64,000 nucleotides of DNA from Tubiluchus corallicola (GCA_030141605.1 JAQGDQ010000030.1:713171-777170), one strand, 5' to 3'; shown: positions 1 to 13,519, counted from the first letter of the stretch. The notes: generated by a model from the sequence alone, not told the origin. Numbers and translations are program-made.

Positions 1-2535
1 GAGTACTAGTTAAGCTGCCGAAGTTTGAATTAATTTAAACAGCATGCGCTTACGGAAAGCCACAAGATGCTTACGAAAAGTCACGAACTCGACCAGTTAC
101 GTCATAATTTTCAAGTAAATGGTGACTATCACAGTGCCCGAAAATTTCTATACTGTGTCAGTACAAATTATCTTCACGTGGTATAAACAGTTTTTGCAAA
201 TTTCCTCGTTATATTTTTAAGTTTAAGTGATAACAGTAAAATAAAACCAACATGCTAAGCGACTCGCTCTTTCTTTTAAGCATTCATTTTTAGTTAAATG
301 CTATGAGACTATTATACTTTGTGTGACAGTAAAATTGTCCGCAGCTGAAAATTGCTACATAAAAATAAATTTATAAATAAATAAACATCGTATAGAGCTA
401 GGGAGTGGGTGTAAATTAACAAAATCGTACACCTACTGCTAGTACCATAATGTATGCTGGCCAGGACCTTTCAATATTGACTTAAGGCGCGTTGCTCGGA
501 TGTAAAAGCGCAAGACGAATGTTTTCTTGGTAAACATCTTGACTAGAGTAAATAATTTTAGGTGAACATAAATTTTGCACCTTTAAATCATGGTTTCAGT
601 ACAGGTCGACTGATCATAGTCAGTTTTTTTGTCATAGCTACAGCACCAAAAGATTTGCTGTGATACATAATGTATATACTGTACGATTCACTAACTTGTA
701 CTATAAGACCTACTCAATATTGCGAAATGTAATCTGTTTATATAATGTGCTAGCCAGTAGACTGCTCAAAAGTTGGTTTTAAACGTACAACTCTTCATAA
801 TTCAACTGTACTGTATAAACATAGAAGTGTTTTTAAGACATACTTTATCAGTTTGGCTACATTTTATATTATTAGGTGTGACTAAGAGGTAAACGTTAAT
901 TTTACTGTACCAATAACGCTATATGTACGCTTGGGTATGGATTAGTGAACCCTCTACAGGATGTACGTGATACTCGATCGTTAGGCCTAAAAACTGCAAG
1001 GTATTAAACAGAAAAAGTACGTATTCATTCAACTCAGAAACACTCCATAGTGTTTAATATAAACGTTGTTTTATAGATAACAGAGATTACAATACTTGAA
1101 CAGAGAGTTTTTCGACTGATAGACGTTCTGGCTAATGGAACGCAACGCTTAGAGGAGTGCAGACAATAAGTGAACAGTAGAAACATTGCAGTATGACAAA
1201 GTGTTTGATACATTATGCAGCACAGGAGTGCTATTTTTACAATGTTAAGAAAGCCAATATCCAGCAACAAAAATGTCCCTCGGAACAAAAGTGAAAATAT
1301 TATCTACATTAGTTGAGTCTGTATTCCTATCAAACTCTGAATACCGAACACATGAAGGAACAAAATAGAAAGTCTATGCATTACACCTTCTGGTATTATA
1401 AAGAAATCTGACGTTCTTGAAATGGCTTAACAAAAGTGCCTATCAGAAAACGAACGTAGATCTTTATCGAAAAGAGAAAGTTTTCACGGAATCAGACGTG
1501 CAATTGAAGCTCCCGAAGATTTCTTGTGAAAACATGTTAATGAATTACTGAATTCTGCAAAGCTACCTCCTCGTGGACAGATCTTAAATTACATAGATGA
1601 AAAATATAGCGATCTTATTAACAATAGATTATCATCAACGAATCTGAAAGACAAGCACGTTAGTTGTACTTAAAAACAGAAATTTACTGGGAACGGAAGA
1701 CGCTAGGGCAATGTCCACAAACATGCTTTAACCAAATTTATTTCATATGTTTTGGGTTAGGCTGGCGTAGAACTATATTTGTAAAACTTACTGAATTGCA
1801 TTGGGTCGTAAAACTGACAGAATAGGGCTTTGATTGCAACAAATTTAAAACGTTGTTGTTAGTGGAATATAATGAAGCAATACGTTTTGATCTTATTTAA
1901 AATTTTTCGAAGTCTCAAGGGTGTCTGCATTAATTAATTATTGCATACGAGTCAATTAAAAGGACTTCATCACAGATGCTTTAATAGCGACACATTGTAC
2001 AAATATATGGCACCATCTATTGACAAAAACGGAATGCAGAATATGCCAGGCACCAGGAAATATTTGTAGTACAGACAAAATTTGTATTGGAATATGTTCC
2101 TGTCACGCCCCAAAGATCAATTATTAGTATCATAATAGCATTATCAGTATCAAGTTTGCAGAGCAAGAAGAAATAACAAAAACACAGTTTTGTACTTTCT
2201 AGAACTTAATTTTATTAATAAAACAGCTAGATATAAGACTTTTCTTACACATTAACATTAACGATATAGAATCCATAATCAATGAGCGATTTGCTATTCT
2301 AAATTCGCCTGCATCATCAAAATACATAATTTTATGTTTTGGTCGCAAATTAACCATTATAAACTTAACTTGGACCTATACTGCTTTCCTAAATTAATAA
2401 AACATCAGGTAACCAATTATATGACATTAATCTATACAGCCAGCATTTGAAACCGAATAGAATGTAACAAAATCACATTAGTGAAATTTATAAAGGGATT
2501 ATATGGTGGAAAGCCTGAAAGGTCTCACGATGCGT
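1..2535. other. Intergenic stretch downstream of the minus-strand Ig gene
   Basis: No supportable gene. It is AT-rich with stop codons in all frames. Between about 1.05 and 2.1 kb there are patches that read like decayed coding sequence broken by many stops. The first part (1050-1196) recurs at 16616-16766, so this is probably an old mobile-element remnant. I could not assign a family. Confidence 0.4.
1050..1196. repeat. Dispersed repeat, copy 1
   Basis: About 147 bases are recognisably similar, by eye about three quarters identical, to 16616-16766 in the same orientation. Both contain a stretch that reads as a degraded reading frame (residues like RLIxVxAN and KECRQ followed by a stop). Family unknown. 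Confidence 0.5.
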
Positions 2536-5500
2536 TTAACTGTAATTGATGCTAAGGTTGGCATTGAGAACGCCGTACTTGTTACTTGCACAGCACTTGT
2601 ATTTGCCCCCATCAGCTTTTTCTGGTTCCTAGAGAAAAAACGAGACAAAATAAAACTACAATCAAAACAACACAGATTTCTTTAAGCGGCGCACCCAATC
2701 TACACGGTACACAGCTACACCACACCCGGTGTCAATTTGCTCAAAACTGGCCTAGGTGCGGCCATAATAAAAGGAAGGCATTTCTGGCAAGACATCTCAC
2801 TCAGACTAACTCTCTACTTCCCCCGTCCAAAAAAAATAAAATAGAAAGGGATCCAGATTCCTTTGATAAATACTCTTCTTTCTGTTGCCACGTAACATTG
2901 TCAAAACAGCCACGAAAATAGGCATTCAAGTTACACTCACGAAGTCAGACATTACTGGCACTTCGAACATAGCCCACATGACGGTAAGTGGATAATTATC
3001 TGTCAAAGCTCAAATAATACATAACAATACATGCATAATGCTGAATAGCATTGCTATGATTCTTCTTATTGCCAAGTGTCTTAACACATCGATCCACTTA
3101 ATTAACCATAGAGGCTGCTCTTAAAGAGTCAGGGATTACTGGCACTTCGAGTACAGCCCATATGGTAGTGAATTAAGAGGCATTCAATTTCTCCATAAAT
3201 TGTTTTCTGAATAAATGCATTCAGGCATCAGTGAGAACCCGCATAACTGCCGATAAGTGACAAAATCTGTAATCAGTTTAAACCAACCTGACGTACGTCA
3301 CGAATGAATGAGTAAACAAATGAATGGACAAATAAAAGAAAAACAAATAAGAACAGTGAAGTATGGAAAAAAGAAAATGAATGGAAGAAAAAAGAAAAGA
3401 GAAAAAAGAAGAAAAGAAAGAAAGAAAGAATAAATAAAAGAAAGGAGCAAAAAAAGAAACAAAGAAAAGAAGAAGGAAAACAGAAAAAGAAAGAAAGAGA
3501 AAAAGAAATAAAGACACAGCGGTTTAAGTAAACTGTAACATATAACGGTGACGTCATTACCTTGATTTCTAACTGCAGAAGATATTCGTCGGTTCCCTCT
3601 TTACGTTTGATTATTTTTATGCGCTTGTCCTCTGCTACGTCCTTTTCTTCACGTGTCCACTTCACTTCCGGTTCTGGCCTAGCCTTCACTTTGCACTGCA
3701 GCGTGATCAACTTGTCACCTTGAATGATTTCCGGTTTACCAATGAACTCAGGAGTTATATCACCTGAGCCCTCGGGTGCTGAAATATTAAATAATACACA
3801 AAATGTTTTTTCCCCAGAATATAATTAAAATTAGGGTTCTTAATTTCGGGAATGTATCTAGGCTAACTTCTTTCTCGCAAGCAGCAGAAAAACCTGGCAA
3901 TTGGTAATGATAATTTTGCAAATGACAGTGTGACATTCTGCCCTGGAAAGAATGGCAAACAATAAACTAGATCTTCGTATTTTTTCGTTTTTTTTGTTAC
4001 AACACTTGCATTTCGCTGTCCTCCTTATTTTTTCCGCTTTTGTTTTCGTTTTCTGTTCCATTCTGTTTTTCTGGTTGTCTAGCAGGCTTTTTCTGACTGT
4101 CCATTTAATATTCTCTTCTCCTATACGTTGCTTTGCTTTGTCCTTCTCTTCTCTTCTCTTCTCTTCTCTTCTCTTCTCTTCTCTTCTCTTCTCTTCTCTT
4201 CTCTTCTCTTCTCTTCTCTTCTCTTCTCTTCTCTTCTCTTCTCTTCTCTTCTCTTCTCTTCTCTTCTCTTCTCTTCTCCTGTCCTGTCCTGTCCTGTCCT
4301 GTCCTGTCCTGTCCTGTCCTGTCCTGTCCTGTCCTGTCCTGTCCTGTCCTGTCCTGTCCTGTCCTGTCCTGTCCTCTCCTCTCCTCTCCTCTCCTCTCCT
4401 CTCCTCTCCTCCCTTCCCTTCCCTTCCCTTCGTTTCGCTTCCCTTTCCCTTTTTTTCATGCCACGTTCTCATTTGCACTTTAGTATCTCTACAACTAGAA
4501 ATTTTAATCTGAATGTTCGCTTAGCTTTCAGTACTGATAAATTTCCAACAACAGTGCCTTATTTATTTCCAGGTTTTTATAACTCGATAGTTCAGAATCT
4601 ATGTTTAGATTACATTTATATTAGGAGCGTAATTATAAAGTTTCAACGAAAAATGGACTTAAACTTAGTTGCAAATTGCAAAACCAAGGCAGCCGCATAT
4701 CACAGACTGCTGAATTTATGCCATCATATGTGGTTGCGTTGGCTTTGCAATTTTAGATCTTAGTGAGATTCCCCAAGAATGAATGAATTAATCTCAGTTG
4801 AAGTCGTGCAACATGCGAGGCGCTAAACTACGAATTAAACTCACTAAATTTATTGTATGTATGTGATTAGTCGGCCAACAGATAATATGATAATAACATT
4901 AAGAATTGCAAATACAACCAAGTAAAGCCCAGAGGAAGGCAAGTTTTTCACTAATACTTCGGCGAAGTCACTCAAAATGCAATATAGATGCACGCAATGC
5001 AGATTTTTTGGTCATTTTAGCTATGTTTTAAAATTTAATAATAATAAGTTTATTGATGAACACAGTACAATACGATGCGATGCGATGCGATGCGATACGA
5101 TACGATACGATACGATACGATACGATACGATACGATACGATACGATACGATACGATACGATACGATACGATACGAATATAACACAACACAACACAATATA
5201 CATAGACAAAGAACCTAAACGTTTGGTAATATTATATTAGCGGGTGACTTACCACCGATGCTGAGTGTAAAATTGGCCGTCAATTCGCCTTGGCTGTTTT
5301 TCGCTAAACATCTGTATTTTCCTGCATTTTCTTTCTTTGGTTCCTAATAAATTAAAATTGTTATTATTTTTGGTACCTACTTTACTTTTCAAAATTATTT
5401 TACTGTAGAAGAAGACACATCTTCTTTATTTACATCACCATCTCCAGTTGTACAAGATGTATAGGATAAGCATATGAATTTGTTTTATTAAATTTAAAAT

Positions 5501-8264
5501 TCTGAAGTATTTCGGGGCTTGAACCCGAATACCCACATGTTAGGCGCAAATAACGACAGTTGTCTCATTGAAAGTTAATGAAATGAATAATCCCAAAGTT
5601 ATCTGCTACTAAGGAATTAGGAAACACCCAGTTCAAATTTATTGTCCGTTAATGTACACAATTATCGTTGCGAGGGTATAATTGTACAATATAGGTGCTG
5701 TAACAAGTTTGGTCACACTTTACTACTAGAGTGAAATATACACCCATGAAAATGTTATTTTGTGTTCCTGCGCGTAGATAGATTAGCATCGCATGACAAG
5801 AGCTGTCCCAACCTGCCCGAAAATGTATTTGCTTTGCGAATTTTTAGAGAACAGCTTATTGTTGTATCAATAGGTGTGCGTTCTTCAAGCACCACTTCAC
5901 GTTTTCTATTAATACGTACCGGGTACTCTCAAATAAGAGCAGGTGTATCATGGTACGCCCAGAAGAAGCGAATCTGCATATACTATATTATATAACGCAA
6001 CTTGGTGATTTGATTCATAATGTCATTTGTAAAGTTAGATGGTAAATTTGTGAAAACTGAAAAAGTCTCTAGTCTAGACCATAATTGGGATCACGAATAT
6101 AGCCTTCACTGTAGCATTATTAAATCTTTGCAACAGGTGTAATATTTTCAGTATGGCAGGAAAGTACAGCGGCCCAATGCTATAACGATGTTAGAACGTC
6201 GTTTAATTTTTCTTAATACGCAAGTGCCTGTATATAATTGTAGTGCTTCTGGCATGTGTGCAATTTTATCACTGCATATTTTTCGCACCTTTGCAGGAAA
6301 GCGTGTTACAGTATAGGAAACCGATTACTAGAAGTTCTGAACAATAAACATGCATTAGTTACTGTCAAACAAGTCAAACGAGTCAAACAATCTTGTTATA
6401 TTAAGATGTTTAATAACAGTCTGTTTGTAAATTACGATCGTCAAACCTGATAGCGGCGAATGCTTATTTACACAACGTATAATATATTAATATAATAATA
6501 ATAATAATATTTTTTATGTAACTTTTATTGTAGTATTGTATTGTAGTGTGATGCAATATTTTTATGTTTTTTGTATAGCTTTTATTCCGAAATAATCAAA
6601 TCAAATCAAATCTAATCTAAACTTGTTTGCGGCAACGATTACACGAGTAGTTTAAACTGTTATAATAACAAATGAAGCGCAGCTAAAACTTATAGGTGGT
6701 CGTTTTTGCCAATCGCCATTTTATCTTAATTATAAGGTCATAAACCAAAATGTTTTTATTTTGAAACTTAGCAAGACATTCTGAACGCCTGCAAGTGCAG
6801 GTGCCCACGAATGTCATTAACTTTGTGCTTGTTGGTTACATTAGTTTTTCTCTTCTTGTAAATGGCGTCCAACTTGAACTCATTTTCTTGATATGATCAT
6901 GTTTTCACCATATCACGTGCTGTACTATTATTATTTTGGGTGGCCTTGATTTTTGCGTAAAATCATTATTTCGGCGTCACGTTTGACTTGCACACCTGTA
7001 CCAGTTGAGCACACAATGAGTTCGCAAAAACTCGCGAGTATATTTGACAAAAATGGTATTAAATGCGAGCAGCTGCTTCGCAAACTTAGAGTTTTCCGTC
7101 TTTCCCTTGCTTTCTCTTTAGACACAGATTTTCTTCTTCGGGAAGCAAATATTCCAATTTGTAAGAAAATCGTGTGAAAATCAATGAATTTATGCACCAC
7201 CAAAATGTAAATGCGAGACTTAACCAAGTTTTTGTTTTGCTTTTTCTACCCACTAAACTAAAAAGACAAAGTGTTGATGTGGATGTGTGTGTGTATAATG
7301 AATGTAATTTCTTGTAGAAAATTTACGTTGTTTACGAAAATAATAAATTGCATATCAAAGCGATATACGAGTAGCAAGTGCAAAATTCCATTTTAAATGG
7401 CGAGCACGTGGATTCTGCAAGGTGTCTCGTGAATTTAATGTTTCACGTACACTTAGTTTGGCGCAGTAAAGACAGAATTTTCCTTGAATAGCAAAAGTGT
7501 TAATTGAAACACTAATTTTCTTAATAATAATTCCGTTAGAACAAGTGAATTTACTATTAGCCTCTTAAAACAGAGAAATTTGTAAGAACTGTGCAACTGC
7601 AAGGTTTGTAGGTCAAGCATTGCAGGTGCGTAATAATATTCTTCTGGTAACCTTGTACGTTTACTTTGCCTGCAAGACGATAACATGGTCTTATCTGAGT
7701 TTTGCAAACTATTCATCCCAGGTACTTAAAGACACACAAGAAACTACACGAGCGACAGCTTGATTTTCTAATTGCCTCGTTTTTTGTCTTGTACTTTTTG
7801 TATTTGATCCTTTCTTGAGTTTCTTCTTTCCAGACATCACAGAAGAAACTTTTTTCATTTCTTGCTAACAATTTTCTGCATGTTCTTCCTTCTTTCTTTC
7901 TTTTCTTCTCTCTGTTTTTCTTTCTTATTTCGTGTTTATTATGCGTCTTCTGTTATTTTGTTAACTTCACTTGAGTCCTTCTTACTGCACTGTTTCCTAG
8001 AAATTGCGATTTAATTAAAGATATTGTTACTATTATAATAATTAAAACTGACTCACCTTTATCACAAGAGTGTGTACCCAGTACGTCTCATTCTTCTCCT
8101 TGTCCTTTTCTTTATCCTTATCCAATTTCACCTTGTCGGATTTTTTTACCTCTTTATCCCCGTGAAACCAAGTGATCTTAGGTTCAGGATTCCCGGTGAC
8201 AGTGCACTCCATGACCATCTTATCCCCCTCGTCCTTCATGACGGGGTCCTTGTAAAATTTTGGC
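2536..8264 (-). CDS. Two-domain I-set immunoglobulin protein (gene A), exons 2-5
   Basis: Exons, read on the minus strand: 8264-8057, 5343-5253, 3778-3561 and 2628-2536, with the TAA at 2538-2536. All are bounded by AG/GT, and the phases fit (2 in, then 0, 1, 0, stop). With the upstream first exon at 15709-15681 the protein is 212 aa. Ig domain 1 spans about residues 11-109 (Cys30, Trp42, Cys91). A linker containing [10 protein letters not shown] follows. Ig domain 2 spans about 119-210 (Cys138, Trp150, Cys194, with the DGGKYKC F-strand). There is no signal peptide or membrane span, so an intracellular location is inferred. The modules resemble invertebrate muscle Ig proteins (twitchin, DIM-1); that is family resemblance only. 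Residues 53-66 are unusually rich in Lys and Asp (repeated DKEK) between Ig strands. The paralogue is gene B at 24851-28763. Confidence 0.85.
2940..3165. repeat. Local pair of about 44-base direct repeats
   Basis: A segment near 2943-2986 (containing ATTACTGGCACTTCGA) is repeated at about 3125-3168, 182 bases away, inside intron 4 of Ig gene A. Read on the minus strand, both copies keep one open frame with conservative changes (WAxxEVPV). This suggests an exon or element fragment duplicated locally. Confidence 0.5.
3320..3525. repeat. Purine-rich low-complexity tract
   Basis: About 200 bases of A and G runs (GAAA, AAGA units) on the plus strand, within intron 4 of Ig gene A. It produces spurious Phe/Ser/Leu frames on the minus strand. 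Confidence 0.85.
4143..4450. repeat. Compound pentanucleotide microsatellite
   Basis: Block-structured array in intron 3 of Ig gene A: about 27 CTCTT units (to about 4277), then about 19 CCTGT units (to about 4373), then about 7 CCTCT units (to about 4410), then CCCTT units. The pure pyrimidine strand is open in several frames, giving long artefactual LFSSL/LSCPV frames. The CCTCT and CTCTT blocks are polypurine-polypyrimidine and could adopt triplex DNA. Confidence 0.97.
5071..5175. repeat. Pentanucleotide microsatellite (GATGC)n(GATAC)n
   Basis: Four GATGC units pass into about 17 GATAC units, still in intron 3 of Ig gene A. Only the 5' edge carries the variant unit. Confidence 0.97.
6480..6620 (+). 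repeat. Possible non-LTR retrotransposon 3' tail
   Basis: AT-rich sequence with an ATAATAATA run, ending in a short tandem of AATCA and AATCT units at 6595-6620. Tails of this kind terminate LINE copies elsewhere in the window (near 33.58 and 50.46 kb). No coding remnant is attached. Confidence 0.3.
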
Positions 8265-10814
8265 CTAAAATGAAAAAACAAACTTACATTTTTCCTAGAA
8301 CAAGAAGCATCTAAAAGTTTGAATAAAAAAGGGTTCTGTGTGTTAACACTACACTGGCTGCAGCTAAATTTCTTAGAAAATAACTATAACTAGACATAAT
8401 GATTGTTTTTCATGTACCGCATGTGACTCATATGCCCATTGTCCAGCAACGTGTTCGCATGCAAAGGAAACTTTCGCTAATATTTAGTCCAAGAAATACA
8501 CACATTCGTTGCAGCTACTACGAAATTGAATTCTGTTCTCCGTAAAACTGCTGTTTAATGATTTCATTCAACAAAAATTTCCAGAATGCAATTTTGTTCT
8601 CGGAGACGGCGATGATTTGTTTATTTTAATGCAATAAATGGGAACTGGTGCAGTGTTCGTCATCAACACTTCTCCTTTCCAGTACACGCAACCAACAAAG
8701 CATCTCAGTAAAGGCTTGTTTAAATGAATCAAAGCAGCTTTTAACTCAGTTTTCATCAATTTCTAAAGAAACTGTTCCAACGATCATATGTTTCTGCTGA
8801 AGAAAATACATTCATGTACTTTGCAACCTTTCCCTGCATCCTCACTCTAATCTGCCAATAGGAAACTTGCCAAAATCATTCACTAGATGGCTCTGGTAAG
8901 TAGATCCTTGCAAAAAAGTATAAACAAATTATCTCTTGGACATAAAATGAGGGAATATTGCTCACAAAAAAGATATTGAGCCTGTACTAAATGGAAATTC
9001 ACTGCGTTTTGGTTCGAATGGTCAAACGTTAAGCTCACGAGGTAAAAAACATCGGAAATCAAAATAGATGAAACTACATCACCAAATTTCGCACAGAGAC
9101 AGAGCTAGATAGGACCAAAACTCATCACTTTTTAGTTCAAAAGGTTCAGGTCAAAATGTTCAAACAAATTTTAGTTTATGTAAAGGCGTGGTCTGCACCT
9201 TTATTTGGTGATCTCTAATATTATTAGATGTATAAATTTACCTGTCAAGTTCTGTTATACCGTTGCTGACACTATTTTTTCATTTGTTGAAGGTATGTGT
9301 ATTGGGTCAGTGTTGCTATGATAACCTCAACAAGTACCCTAAGTTCTTTTTCCCCCCAATATCTGCTGGTGATAGTTTTCCCCCATACACCTTTTCAAGC
9401 TAATAATAGTAGAAATTAACGCGAAAATAGAAGAAAGTAAAACAGTAATGGCGTTTTAATTTCGAACAGGGTACTGTTCGTTGAATTCGTTGAGAGTTTA
9501 AGAAAACCAAGGTTCCGGAAAAACAGTAAAAACTGAAAAAACTGTAAAAACGCATTAGAAAACTCAAATACCATTAACCTACATTATACGAGTAGTTTGC
9601 CTTATCACTTGCACGCAAATAGAATGTAAGCTACGACAAACGTTTCGGTAAAACGTATAAAGGCTGTTAGCATTCTTTTAATTCTTTAAAGGTGTGTAAA
9701 CATCGCGAGCATAAAAAAGAAGTAATTCAACGCAGGCGTTTTGCATGATGTACTATGACTGAGAATATATATTGGAAACAGAAACGTAGAAAAATATTAT
9801 ATTAATTTCATATGAGACAGCACGATGTTTCTAGTAGGCTTAGGACTTAAATTTATGGATTTGAATAACTTATGACTTTCATGTTTAACGAAAATATGCA
9901 GTAAATGCGGTATCGCGCGGAATATTGTGTTCATTATAATTACTGGTAAAACAACTGGCATAAAACGATGAAAAACTTCTGCTGCTTCAATAAAATTGAG
10001 CAAACTTTTTCCTTTGACCAAGAAACTGTAATAAAGTATTAGAACTACAACTATTTCACAGATATTAGCAAACAACATGTTTAGACCGCAGTAAAATCAA
10101 ACTGCTCGAAAATAAAACGCGATTATTCAGTATCATTTAAGTAACAGTTGCATGCTTTGCGTAGGCGTTATTAGTTCGAGCGTGTGATTTATTACTGCAA
10201 ATTATAATCGTCTTGTTAAGTGTTCCAAAGAACTAATAATGATGCGTACCTTGTTTTTAACATGTTTCAACATCGGTGGGTGCCGCCGTTGTCACGGAAA
10301 GATCATCGAGGTAGTTTTTCATACAAGTTTAATCATCTGACGAACGTGCCATCACGGTAAACACTCAGGTAAAGCTTACCTTACCACTCGTCTCAGCCAG
10401 GTAATCATGCATCACCGGCTGCATTCCTGATTAGCAGTTACCTGAACTTCCACACAGACACAGGTAAGGTAAGCTACTTAATAAGTTGTTTTAGATTACA
10501 GGACTATGAAACGCCCGGCGGCACATAATTTCTAGTAAAGCTCAGACATGGAATTAAGGGGCAATAAAGAATAAATTAATTTTGTATCCTCCAACCTTGC
10601 GGTTAAAGTCACCGTTGGAGGTGGCGGCCAATGCGAACGAAATTCTTGTACCGTTACTGTAGGAAAAGTAAAAACGGTTGTAGAGGAAGTATTGTGATTT
10701 CTGAACGGTATTACTGATTGTGGATAAATTCAAATAACCTGAATACAGTCACAGGCGACAGCTTCTAAAGCTAAAACAGTTGTTTTTTTAAATTAATAAA
10801 AAACTTATACTTAC

Positions 10815-10825
10815 GACGAAGTCAT
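10815..10825 (-). CDS. Alternative candidate first exon of Ig gene A (start MTS)
   Basis: ATG at 10825-10823, then ACT TCG TC, followed by GTAAGTATA. It ends in phase 2, as the exon at 8264 requires, and would give a protein starting MTSSPKFYKDP. A possible leader acceptor (TTTCAG) lies about 40 bases upstream. It could be an alternative promoter or chance. The 15.7-kb exon looks better. Confidence 0.3.
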
Positions 10826-11257
10826 GACGCAGGTCTTGCTTTTTGGTGGCTTGCTCGGGCTGGCTGAAACTTACAGGACCAAAGTTCTTTGTTTTTGGCT
10901 AGGTTTAAATACCATGTCTGTTGGGCGTGGAAGTGCAACAAGGACTATGGACTTTTTCATGGAGGCGTGCTCAATGGGGCGACCACAAGACGTAACCAAG
11001 AAAGCTGCCCAATACAGCATTATAGCAATTGGCTAATAACAGCTATTTTACTGATTTTGGGTTATAATAGTTCAATTTTATTTCCAGTCTTAATTAGCAA
11101 GATGCCTTAATTAGCGAAAAAATTGCGCCCTGCGGATCAGCCTCCATTAATCCTTATAAAAGGTAAACATGTAAACGGAGCAACCACACAGCTATGTGCA
11201 ATTTAGTAGGCACTGTAGAACATTTATGGCAAAAATGCAAAGTTCGGTTTATGATGG

Positions 11258-11473
11258 CTAACAGTAAAACATACTGCCTAGACGGCGCACTGTACAAAGC
11301 GAATGTAAATCGAAAATTTGGACGTTTATAGCTTGATCTTCGGATTGCCGAATTTCCTCGACCGGAATCAGGATTCCGAACTGTGAATTTCGAATTGTAT
11401 CCCACTCAGCTGGCAGCAAAGAATCTTGATTTGTTAAATTTCGTGCAATAATAGGAGTCATTGCCATGCTCAT
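11258..11473 (-). CDS. Unrecognised 71-codon open frame
   Basis: An ATG-started frame on the minus strand whose product has ordinary protein composition: LPAEWDTIRNSQFGIL near the middle, acidic and polar afterwards, ending GSMFYC. It lies upstream (5') of the alternative first exon of Ig gene A. No splice sites clearly bound it and I recognise no domain. It may be a small gene, an exon or an element remnant. Confidence 0.25.
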   Translation of the reverse strand: MSMAMTPIIARNLTNQDSLLPAEWDTIRNSQFGILIPVEEIRQSEDQAINVQIFDLHSLCTVRRLGSMFYC

Positions 11474-12830
11474 TTATTGATACAGGCGAATCACACTTTT
11501 ACACAACAAATAACTTAATATGGACTGGGGTGTGGAAATTATACTGACACATAATAGTGGCTTGTGATATCAATCATTCAAAAAAGGCTAAAGCATAAAA
11601 TGACTGGGCCCTTGTTACTTTACCTAATCAGATTAGACAATATTATTTTCACAACACATCAGTTATTTTCAGAACACAGCACCTCACATGGAGTTACTTC
11701 TAAAAGGCAGTGAATGCTTAGGAAGGGAGGATGGAAGGAAGGAGCCTAGTTTTCGAGTCCTTCGCCCAAGTGTGAAGCTACATCGTATTAATAGCGTAAA
11801 TGAAAAAAATATAGAGGCTTAGATGACTTCACAAAACGTACAAGTAGTAATATCATAAGATAATTATTCTTGTCAAAATAGACGTTAAAATAGTGACTTC
11901 TAAATAAGTAATAAGCTAAGTAAATGCACAGAAAAGACAACATGTATATCTCGACAGCAGATCTGTTTGACATAATTTTTATAGCGACTAAAGCTAGAAA
12001 ATTTAAGTTCCGTAGGAATATCGTCCATAGTTTGATACAATATTTAGCAGCATGTTGAAAATAGTTGATGTTGTGCTGAGGCACTCAGTGGTTGCTACCT
12101 GCATATCTACTTTGATAATTATGTACTTTAAGCACAACTATCGTCAAGGTATTCATAATTTTAGTACCAATTTAGCCCAAGACTGAATATGCTTGTGGTT
12201 TTGGGTTTTACCTAATCCGTCCACGTGCCCTTGCCGGATTATATCAACCTCGCATGTCAAAGTTCCCAAACAGGCTACTAACTTGTCTATGTATGTTTGA
12301 GAGCTCAAAACTCAAAAGAAAGAACTCAATTCTGAGTCTAGGGTTTAAACAATGCAACTCAGTAATCCTACATGAAGCAACAATTTTTATTGCTCATTCA
12401 CACATGCTATTATAAAGCGAATTATTTTTATCGTTCTTACTTTGCTTACTAAGTTAATAATTTTATTTACATGTATTATAAGCAGCGAGGCTTGATAACA
12501 GTTTAATCTTAAATGCATCATACGGAATGTTGTGGGTAATGGTATGATATTCTACAGTGAAATGAGTAATCTTCATTCTCATATCTTTAGGTTACCGAAG
12601 AAGTGATGGTCATTGCTGAAGCATTTCGCTAGGACTGCGCCGTCTGTCAAATGGCAAATATAATAATGATGGACTGATAGATGAAATTTATTTTCGTTTC
12701 TTCTATAAAACATTTAAGTACACATAATAGAACTGCAGGAAATAGGAGCACAACTTTGAGCCATAAGAGACCAAAATTTCAATTGTAATTAAAATAAGAC
12801 AATAAAAGAAAAAAGTGACATCGTACGAGA

Positions 12831-12850
12831 GGAGAGGAGAGGAGAGGAGG
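12831..12850. repeat. Short GAGGA microsatellite
   Basis: Four GAGGA units, the complement of the CCTCT block at 4.4 kb. Confidence 0.7.
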
Positions 12851-13451
12851 GTAAAAAATAAATGGCATTTAGCCATTCCACAGTAACAATATGTAGCTTT
12901 GAAACAGCAAACGGAAACAATAAAACAGCAAACAGAAAATCTAAAACAGTAGAGCAAAGCCAGTTAATCAGAGAAAAACTAAACATGTCAATTATTATTC
13001 AATCACATACAAAATTTTACACATTGGTGTTTCTGTACACATATATTCGCAATATTAGTGTATCGTTCAAAAAGAGTAGAATTTCTATGCTACAGTTAAC
13101 AAAAAAACCAGCACTATGAACATAAAACAAGTGTCAACAAATAAACAAATAACAAATACGGCCAACAAAGTATAATTAAAACCACCGCAAGCTTGTAGAA
13201 TAATCAGACACTGCAGGATAAATTAGCGCCTACATCAGCAAACTATAAGAAAAGATTAAAATGTACTATACTAAAAAAAATCACGATACCGCCAATCGAC
13301 ACGATTTCGACAAACCATCAGTCTGACTACTTAGTCCGTCTTACAATTGGCAACTATCAGTCCAGTGACTGGTACGCTGCTTCCATCCGTGAACGTAACG
13401 TACGTTGTACCCCTGTACATGTATTGTTTTACTGTTGGTTAATAATTATTT

Positions 13452-13479
13452 TATCTATCTATCTGTCTGTCTGTCTGCC

Positions 13480-13519
<40 letters not shown>

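Noticed and set aside
3858-4763. Several long overlapping frames on both strands (112-211 codons)
   Set aside because: They are translations of the compound pentanucleotide microsatellite and its flanks, with no protein-like composition.
5510-5545. tRNA B-box-like sequence (GGGTTCAAGCCCC on the minus strand)
   Set aside because: No A-box, acceptor stem or cloverleaf at the proper distance. At best a worn SINE remnant.
10585-10700. GC-richer short frame and CCTCCAAC/GTTGGAGG stem
   Set aside because: The frame of about 40 codons has no acceptor or donor, and the 8-bp stem is too short to interpret.
12582-12634. Plus-strand acceptor followed by VTEEVMVIAEAFR and a stop
   Set aside because: Too short to support without a partner exon or homologue.
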